A stretch of 7,273 nt of DNA from Singulisphaera sp. GP187 (GTDB lineage Bacteria; Planctomycetota; Phycisphaerae; Phycisphaerales; SM1A02), in assembly GCA_945896765.1 (NCBI GenBank), contig CAMDEL010000076.1, positions 1 through 7,273 on the forward strand. The letters run 5' to 3'. Made by a program: the position numbers and the translations under genes. Of the stretch, positions 1 to 4,478 are shown one piece after another. A model generated the notes under the pieces. That model saw only the letters and a list, made by a program, of their open reading frames with translations, did no database searches and was not told the DNA's origin. How positions within the stretch are numbered: position 1 is the first letter of the stretch; each line of letters begins with the position of its first letter.

Positions 1-261
1 ACGCTTCGTGATCGATATACGACGCATGAATCGGGTCGTCCAATTGATTACATCATTCTTTCGCCAGGCTTTGCAAATGAAATCGTTCCTGGTTCGTACT
101 TTGTTCTTTCCACGTTGCATCCTGGCGATGCGTATGACTGGAAAAAGGATAAGCCGCCGGCGGGGTACTCGAGCGATCACTATCCAATTGCAATCGAATT
201 TATGCCCAAGGATGCGAAGGCCAAGGATGCGAAGCCCAAGGATGCGAAGGCGCAGGACTAG
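1..261 (+). CDS. C-terminal end of an endonuclease/exonuclease/phosphatase (EEP) family protein, 5' partial
   Basis: Reading frame 1 is open from the left edge to TAG at 259-261, giving the last 86 residues of a protein whose start lies outside the window. The sequence GRPIDYIILS (residues 12-21) followed by YSSDHYPIAIEF (56-67) matches the C-terminal end of the DNase I-like EEP fold. There an Asp in the ID-x-I strand (D16) and the Asp-His pair of the SDH motif (D59, H60) belong to the active site. Family members cleave phosphodiester or phosphomonoester bonds in nucleic acids, phosphoinositides or sphingomyelin; the substrate cannot be told from this piece. After the domain comes a charged tail of near-identical five-residue repeats (P/A-KDAK), unusual for the family. 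The gene converges on trpB and shares its stop region. The frame was chosen over frame 2 (8-298), which encodes only an arginine-rich shadow. The family call is fairly secure and the exact role unknown. Confidence 0.8.
   Translation, partial: TLRDRYTTHESGRPIDYIILSPGFANEIVPGSYFVLSTLHPGDAYDWKKDKPPAGYSSDHYPIAIEFMPKDAKAKDAKPKDAKAQD
205..258 (+). repeat. 15-bp tandem repeat coding for a lysine-rich tail
   Basis: Three in-frame copies of a 15-base unit (205-219, 220-234, 235-249) encode PKDAK, AKDAK, PKDAK. A degenerate partial unit, AQD, follows directly before the stop. The copies differ only at the first base of each unit (c or g), with no synonymous drift, which suggests recent slippage expansion. 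The tail is positively and negatively charged and probably disordered. It lies after the SDH catalytic motif and is not part of the enzyme fold. Confidence 0.85.
258..261. other. Shared stop codons of two convergent genes (CTAG)
   Basis: The four bases CTAG hold TAG for the plus-strand EEP gene (259-261) and TAG for minus-strand trpB (258-260 read in reverse). They lie within the palindrome ACTAGT (257-262). There is no intergenic base between the two genes, and no GC-rich hairpin with a T-run is visible close by on either strand. Transcription from each side must therefore end inside the opposite gene or by a factor-dependent route. Confidence 0.9.
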
Positions 262-1463
262 TGTGAATCCAAAGCAAGCAACCGAATCGCTTCGTTGACA
301 TCTTTGTCCCCGCGGCCAGAGACATTGATCACAACAATCGCATCGGCGGGAAGTTTTCGCGCAATATCAATTGCTCCCCAAACGGCGTGCGCAGTTTCTA
401 ATGCGGGAATAATTCCTTCTTGCTTTGCGAGCAGTTGAAATCCTTCAAGCGCATGCTGATCGGTGACGACGGAGTATTGAACTCGGCCAGTATCGCGCCA
501 ATGCGAATGCTCTGGACCGACGCCTGGATAATCCAATCCCGCGCTGCATGAATGAACATCTGCAGTTTGGCCATCAGGAGTTTGTAGAACATAAGAATAG
601 GAACCGTGCAAAACTCCCGGTGTTCCAAGTGATAATGGAGCCGCATGATCGCCCGCAGCATTTCCGCGGCCGCCTGCTTCGATCCCACAGAGTCGCACGG
701 ATTTATCTGCGATAAAAGGAGCGAAAATTCCAGCAGCATTCGAACCGCCGCCGACGCACGCAACAACTGCATCGGGAAGTTTTCCAAATCGATCAATACA
801 TTGTGCGCGGCACTCACGTCCAATCACGCTTTGAAAGTCTCGGACGATTGTTGGAAATGGATGCGGTCCGACAACGCTTCCGATTATGTAATGCGTGTCT
901 GCGACGGATCCCATCCAGTCTCGCATCGCTTCATTGGTCGCGTCTTTCAGTGTGCGCGAACCCGAAGTGACTTCGACCACCTTTGCTCCTAAAAGTTTCA
1001 TGCGAAAGACATTCAATGCTTGGCGCCGAATATCTTCAGAGCCCATAAAGATTTCGCAGGGGATTCCATAATGAGCGCAGGCAGTCGCAGTTGCAACGCC
1101 ATGTTGACCGGCTCCAGTTTCAGCAATCACACGCTTCTTTCCCATGCGCTTGGCCAACAATCCTTGGCCAATCGTATTGTTGATCTTGTGCGCTCCAGTA
1201 TGCGCAAGGTCTTCGCGCTTGAGAACGATTCGAGCGCCGCCGGCATATCGAGTCAATCTCGGAGCATCAGTCAGCGGTGTGGCGCGCCCAACAAAGTGCT
1301 TCAAAAGATCGTCAACTTCAGCGAGAAATGCTGGGTCATTACGAGCAGCGATATATGCGATCTCAAGTTCACTCAGCGCATGAGCAAGAGTCTCTGGAAC
1401 ATAACTTCCACCATAGAGTCCGAATCGATCTGGCAGGAGTGTGGCGGAATCAAGTGCGGTCAT
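258..1463 (-). CDS. trpB: Tryptophan synthase beta chain (EC 4.2.1.20)
   Basis: TrpB is the PLP enzyme that joins indole to L-serine in the last step of tryptophan synthesis, normally as an alpha2-beta2 complex with TrpA in the cytoplasm. The 401-residue product has the usual length and all key motifs. These are RFGLYGGSYVPETL at the N-terminus (13-26), GAHKINN with the Schiff-base lysine K93, AETGAGQHG with catalytic E115 and Q120, GSVVGPHPFP (195-204), the phosphate-binding GGGSNA (238-243), LDYPGVGPEHS with D311, and SGRGDKD (382-388). The N-terminal block and length fit the TrpA-dependent TrpB1 class. In the HSxSAG segment the usual Ile is Cys (306), probably harmless. The ATG overlaps the pssA stop as ATGA, and no Shine-Dalgarno sequence is visible, so translation is probably coupled to pssA. 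No trpA follows: the next gene is convergent. The assignment is secure. Confidence 0.98.
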   Translation of the reverse strand: MTALDSATLLPDRFGLYGGSYVPETLAHALSELEIAYIAARNDPAFLAEVDDLLKHFVGRATPLTDAPRLTRYAGGARIVLKREDLAHTGAHKINNTIGQGLLAKRMGKKRVIAETGAGQHGVATATACAHYGIPCEIFMGSEDIRRQALNVFRMKLLGAKVVEVTSGSRTLKDATNEAMRDWMGSVADTHYIIGSVVGPHPFPTIVRDFQSVIGRECRAQCIDRFGKLPDAVVACVGGGSNAAGIFAPFIADKSVRLCGIEAGGRGNAAGDHAAPLSLGTPGVLHGSYSYVLQTPDGQTADVHSCSAGLDYPGVGPEHSHWRDTGRVQYSVVTDQHALEGFQLLAKQEGIIPALETAHAVWGAIDIARKLPADAIVVINVSGRGDKDVNEAIRLLALDSH

Positions 1464-2428
1464 GATCGAATCGTAGGTCGTCTGGAAGGATCGATCTTGA
1501 TCTTCGTTGATTTTGTCGCAATCTCTCCGCTCTGTTGGGAGAGAAGTGAATGATTTTTACTTCCGCGAAACAATCGGCCAATTGGTCCCGATACGGCATA
1601 AGCGCAGAAGCACACAGCGAGTGCGACTTGAAACCACCAGATTGCAAAGGCGATCGGCAACATCATCCAAGCGACGAATGCAAATGATTGCCGTCCGCGC
1701 ATGTAACGATTGACGATGTGTGCGTATGGAAGGCGCGAAATCATCGCCGCCGAGACCATCATGGTGGCAAGGGGCAGAAGGAGGGCCGATGTTTTTTCAA
1801 ATCCATCTGGTGGAATTTCGTGGAATTGAATCACCATCAAATGTTGGTGAAGCAAAGTCAAACTAGCAATCGCACCTGCTGCTCCTGGCGAAGGCAAGCC
1901 GCGGAAGAAGCGGTGATCTGCTTCGTCAGTCGAAGCGATCTCTACATTGAAACGTGCCAATCGAAGCGCAGTGCAGCAAATATAGAACGCAGCAACTCCC
2001 CACATTATTTTGCCGTATGCATTGTCTGCGTCAGGTCCGAGGATTCCCGTGTAATGCTCTGGTCCGCCGTAGTAATAACTCACAAGTCGTAAGACCATAA
2101 ATGCCGGCGCCACCCCAAAGGTCACCATGTCCGCCATCGAGTCCAGTTGAGCGCCAAATTCGCTTGCAGATCGTGTCAGTCGAGCGGCGAATCCGTCGAG
2201 TCCGTCGAAGAGCATTCCAAGAAAAACCAATGCTCCTGCGATGGTCAGCGTGCTCCATCCCATCACATTGCTTGGGCCGATTGGCTTGCTGGCATAATGA
2301 ATCGCTGCGAATCCGCAAATTAAATTTCCAAGTGTGAGCAGTGTGGGGATGACAGAGACAGTTGCAATTCGACGTCGGTGTCGGATCGAGTGTGATTCGT
2401 CTGGAGAAATCGGTGGTTGAGCGATCAT
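1460..2428 (-). CDS. pssA: CDP-diacylglycerol--serine O-phosphatidyltransferase (phosphatidylserine synthase), membrane type
   Basis: This integral membrane enzyme moves the phosphatidyl group of CDP-diacylglycerol to L-serine and releases CMP. It is the committed step to phosphatidylserine and phosphatidylethanolamine. The CDP-alcohol phosphatidyltransferase signature is complete: D75, D78-G79, A82-R83, G92, D96 and D100 with canonical spacing (nt 2129-2206). The serine-specific subfamily is supported by IPTLLTLGNLICGF (27-40), ALRLARFN (154-161) and FFRGLPSP (174-181). About six to eight hydrophobic segments are visible, roughly at 23-45, 58-74, 101-120, 140-158, 182-200, 214-231 and one long stretch at 249-282. 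At 322 residues it is longer than typical PssA. The surplus is a basic, polar C-terminal tail (about 283-322), probably cytoplasmic. The start ATG shares one base with the preceding lipoprotein stop (TGATG), and the stop overlaps trpB. Another CDP-alcohol transferase is possible but less likely. Confidence 0.93.
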   Translation of the reverse strand: MIAQPPISPDESHSIRHRRRIATVSVIPTLLTLGNLICGFAAIHYASKPIGPSNVMGWSTLTIAGALVFLGMLFDGLDGFAARLTRSASEFGAQLDSMADMVTFGVAPAFMVLRLVSYYYGGPEHYTGILGPDADNAYGKIMWGVAAFYICCTALRLARFNVEIASTDEADHRFFRGLPSPGAAGAIASLTLLHQHLMVIQFHEIPPDGFEKTSALLLPLATMMVSAAMISRLPYAHIVNRYMRGRQSFAFVAWMMLPIAFAIWWFQVALAVCFCAYAVSGPIGRLFRGSKNHSLLSQQSGEIATKSTKIKIDPSRRPTIRS

Positions 2429-3390
2429 CAGGGTTCTTTGGCTGGGAGTGATTCTAGGGGGGCATTATCAAAAAAGTTGTTGGCAGAAATGAGTGGAATC
2501 AAGACGATGAACGGACGCTGCGGAATTGGAGCGGATTCTTCGTAGGGCCGAGTCAACAATAATTCACCCAGAGTTGGCGGGGAAGCAACAGGAGGTCCTG
2601 CAAATGGTCCGCGAGTGGATGATTCTCGACTGCTTTTTGGTGTCATTCCCGTGATCAAGAGCACGCTTCCGCGTTGAAGCGAGACAAAGAATCCAGCCGA
2701 CTGAAATGGTTCGCGAACAGTTGTGCGTGCGCCAGGAACTTCGCCACCAGCGAGAAATGCGGGCAGTATTTCAACATCTGTGACTGCTCCAGATTCCAGC
2801 GGAACGGTCCAACCACGCAGCAGGAGTTGGATCGCACCGTCATTCAATCGACGAGTCGAACCGTCAATGACTGCTGCATATGAACCGCGAATTTGGAAAG
2901 AGGCGAGTTGATTCCACGTTGTGGCTTCTCCAAGCCATGCGCGAATATTCGCATAGGTCCCGCCAAGATCATCAAGCGCTGCAGGAAGCGCAGAAAGTTT
3001 GACCTCAGCCACCATGAATCCATTGCTAGCAAGTTGTTTCTGAACTTCGACCGTAATTCCAGAAGGCGGATGCTTTTTGAAGAATGTTGAAATGACTGAT
3101 TGGTTATCGAAGATCTGCCAGCGGATGACTGCGATCCCATCACTTTTCCCATCATCAACAGGAAGCGTGATGTGTTTCATGGGAGAATTTGAAGTCGAAG
3201 ACTTTGCGTCGTCGGCGACATTTCCAGTCGAGGGCGAATCCCATTCGGGGCGCTGTGCAGTTGATCGAGTCGTTGCTTGTCCCGCGGGATCACTCGGAGT
3301 ATTTGTTGTCGCACAACCAACGGTCAATGTCACAAAGGTTGACATGACCATCAAGATTATTTCGACAGAAAAAGTTACGGCACGATTCAT
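2428..3390 (-). CDS. Putative lipoprotein of unknown function
   Basis: I do not recognise the family. The 320-residue product starts with a short basic end (R3), a hydrophobic stretch (about 11-24) and the lipobox-like LTVGC, with the candidate lipidated cysteine at C26. E10 at the edge of the hydrophobic stretch is untypical. Residues 27-72 are a Ser/Thr/Pro/Asp-rich linker as seen between a lipid anchor and a folded domain. The rest (about 73-310) looks like a mixed alpha/beta soluble domain, with WQIFD (91-95), a conserved-looking AWLGEATTWNQLASFQIRG (151-169), a hydrophobic strand GSVLLITGM (241-249) and PFIVLIPLI near the end (293-301). The first ATG is preferred: it overlaps the LOG gene stop (ATGA) and supplies the basic residue. 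Internal M14 and M16 would leave no n-region. Its place between an AsmA-like gene and pssA suggests an envelope role, but that is inference only. Confidence 0.75.
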   Translation of the reverse strand: MNRAVTFSVEIILMVMSTFVTLTVGCATTNTPSDPAGQATTRSTAQRPEWDSPSTGNVADDAKSSTSNSPMKHITLPVDDGKSDGIAVIRWQIFDNQSVISTFFKKHPPSGITVEVQKQLASNGFMVAEVKLSALPAALDDLGGTYANIRAWLGEATTWNQLASFQIRGSYAAVIDGSTRRLNDGAIQLLLRGWTVPLESGAVTDVEILPAFLAGGEVPGARTTVREPFQSAGFFVSLQRGSVLLITGMTPKSSRESSTRGPFAGPPVASPPTLGELLLTRPYEESAPIPQRPFIVLIPLISANNFFDNAPLESLPAKEP

Positions 3391-4478
3391 ATGTTCGAAA
3401 CTCTTGGCAAAGCGTTGATGCGATCAATCAATCGTCGAACAAGGCCGAAATACTTGCGATTATGGCGAAACCACACTCGGGCCGTGCCTTCAGGAACGTC
3501 GTCGCCATCAAGATGATTTCCTTGCAGAAACCCGCCAGATGCCAAGAGTTCACTGAATTCGCTGTCGAGTTGAGCGCAGGCGTTGGATGGAAGTGGAGTA
3601 TCGAGACGAATCACGAACAGATCATCGACATAGCGACTCGATTGATATCGGCGATAAAATTGAGTCACAATATCCGCTGCCGCCAATGGAGATTTTGCGA
3701 TGCAATACAAGTCTTCATCTTCTGGACTGATCCAGCCAGCATCATGCATCGAATCTCGAACGAAGCGCTCCCATTTTTTCCAATATCCCCCTGGAGTCCC
3801 ATCGGGTGAATTTCCTTCGATGAGAACGATTGGGACGACAGCATTTCGGCCGCACTGAATGAGAGTCAATGCTTCGAAGAGTTCGTCTTGCGTACCAAAT
3901 CCTCCCGGGAACGCAGCGACTGCATCAGCATTTCCCATGAAGGCCAACTTGCGCGTGAAGTAATAACGGAACTTCAGCAATTTCGGATCATTCGCAATGA
4001 CAGGATTTGGTTTGTCCTCGAATGGAAGTCGAATCGAAAGTCCGAAGGATTGTTCTGGAGTTGGTCCTTCAATTCCCGCCTGCATAATTCCAGGCCCCGC
4101 ACCAGTGATCGCCATCCAACCGCGTGTTGCAAGCAATCTGGAAAATTGAAATGCTGCGACATAATCTGGATGATCGCGCGGCGTTCGAGCGCTTCCAAAA
4201 ATTGCGATCTTGCGGAGCGTTCGATAGCGATCAAACATCGTAAATCCAGCCCGCATTTCGCGAAGTGCCTGACGAACGAGACGCAGTTCACCAATGGTCA
4301 ATTTGTCATCGAGAAGGCGAAGCGAAGTTGCCACCATCTCTGCGACGAGCAGGCGTCTTTGATGATCATCAACATCTGACTGTTGCACACCCGCCTTGTT
4401 GGCTGGCGCAACAAGATCGATGATCGCTTCAATAGCAGAGCGAATATTTGGTTCGATTCGCTTTTGTTTTTCGCTCAT
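3387..4478 (-). CDS. LOG family protein (TIGR00730-like), probable nucleoside 5'-monophosphate phosphoribohydrolase
   Basis: LOG proteins have a Rossmann-like fold and cleave the N-glycosidic bond of nucleoside monophosphates, giving a free base and ribose 5-phosphate. They were long misnamed lysine decarboxylases. Visible marks are FGSAR (94-98), the glycine-rich TGAGPGIMQAG (125-135), R176-K177 before MGNADA, and the signature PGGFGTQDELFE (191-202), in which E199 matches the conserved acidic residue of PGGxGTxxE. At 363 residues it is far longer than plant or short bacterial LOG (about 180-220). A helical, charged N-terminal part (1-88) and a C-terminal part (about 275-363, with VRRLIDRIN near the end) flank the core. 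This layout recalls long bacterial LOG proteins and, loosely, E. coli PpnN. The start ATG overlaps the AsmA-like stop (ATGA), and the stop overlaps the lipoprotein start. The family is secure; the substrate is not, and lysine decarboxylase activity is not expected. Confidence 0.92.
   Translation of the reverse strand: MSEKQKRIEPNIRSAIEAIIDLVAPANKAGVQQSDVDDHQRRLLVAEMVATSLRLLDDKLTIGELRLVRQALREMRAGFTMFDRYRTLRKIAIFGSARTPRDHPDYVAAFQFSRLLATRGWMAITGAGPGIMQAGIEGPTPEQSFGLSIRLPFEDKPNPVIANDPKLLKFRYYFTRKLAFMGNADAVAAFPGGFGTQDELFEALTLIQCGRNAVVPIVLIEGNSPDGTPGGYWKKWERFVRDSMHDAGWISPEDEDLYCIAKSPLAAADIVTQFYRRYQSSRYVDDLFVIRLDTPLPSNACAQLDSEFSELLASGGFLQGNHLDGDDVPEGTARVWFRHNRKYFGLVRRLIDRINALPRVSNI

Noticed and set aside
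257..262. ACTAGT palindrome as a terminator or protein-binding site
   Set aside because: Six bases with no loop or T-run cannot form a terminator; the shared stop codons explain it.
8..298. Plus-strand frame of 96 codons at the left edge
   Set aside because: It is an Arg/Met-rich shadow of the EEP gene in frame 1, which carries the recognisable IDYI and SDH motifs; it also runs into trpB.
398..823. Minus-strand 141-codon frame inside trpB
   Set aside because: Out-of-frame overlap with a fully conserved trpB; no independent support.
1020..1553. Plus-strand open frame of 177 codons opposite trpB and pssA
   Set aside because: The opposite strand encodes conserved, motif-complete TrpB; the antisense product has no recognisable features and crosses a gene junction.
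2185..2212. Short direct repeat of gtcgagtcc-like units
   Set aside because: It falls on the codons for the D-x2-D-G active-site motif of PssA and is explained by the repeated Asp-Gly residues.
3888..4379. Plus-strand open frame of 163 codons opposite the LOG gene
   Set aside because: It is antisense to the conserved LOG core and its product is a Ser/Arg/Ile-rich mix without domain-like pattern.
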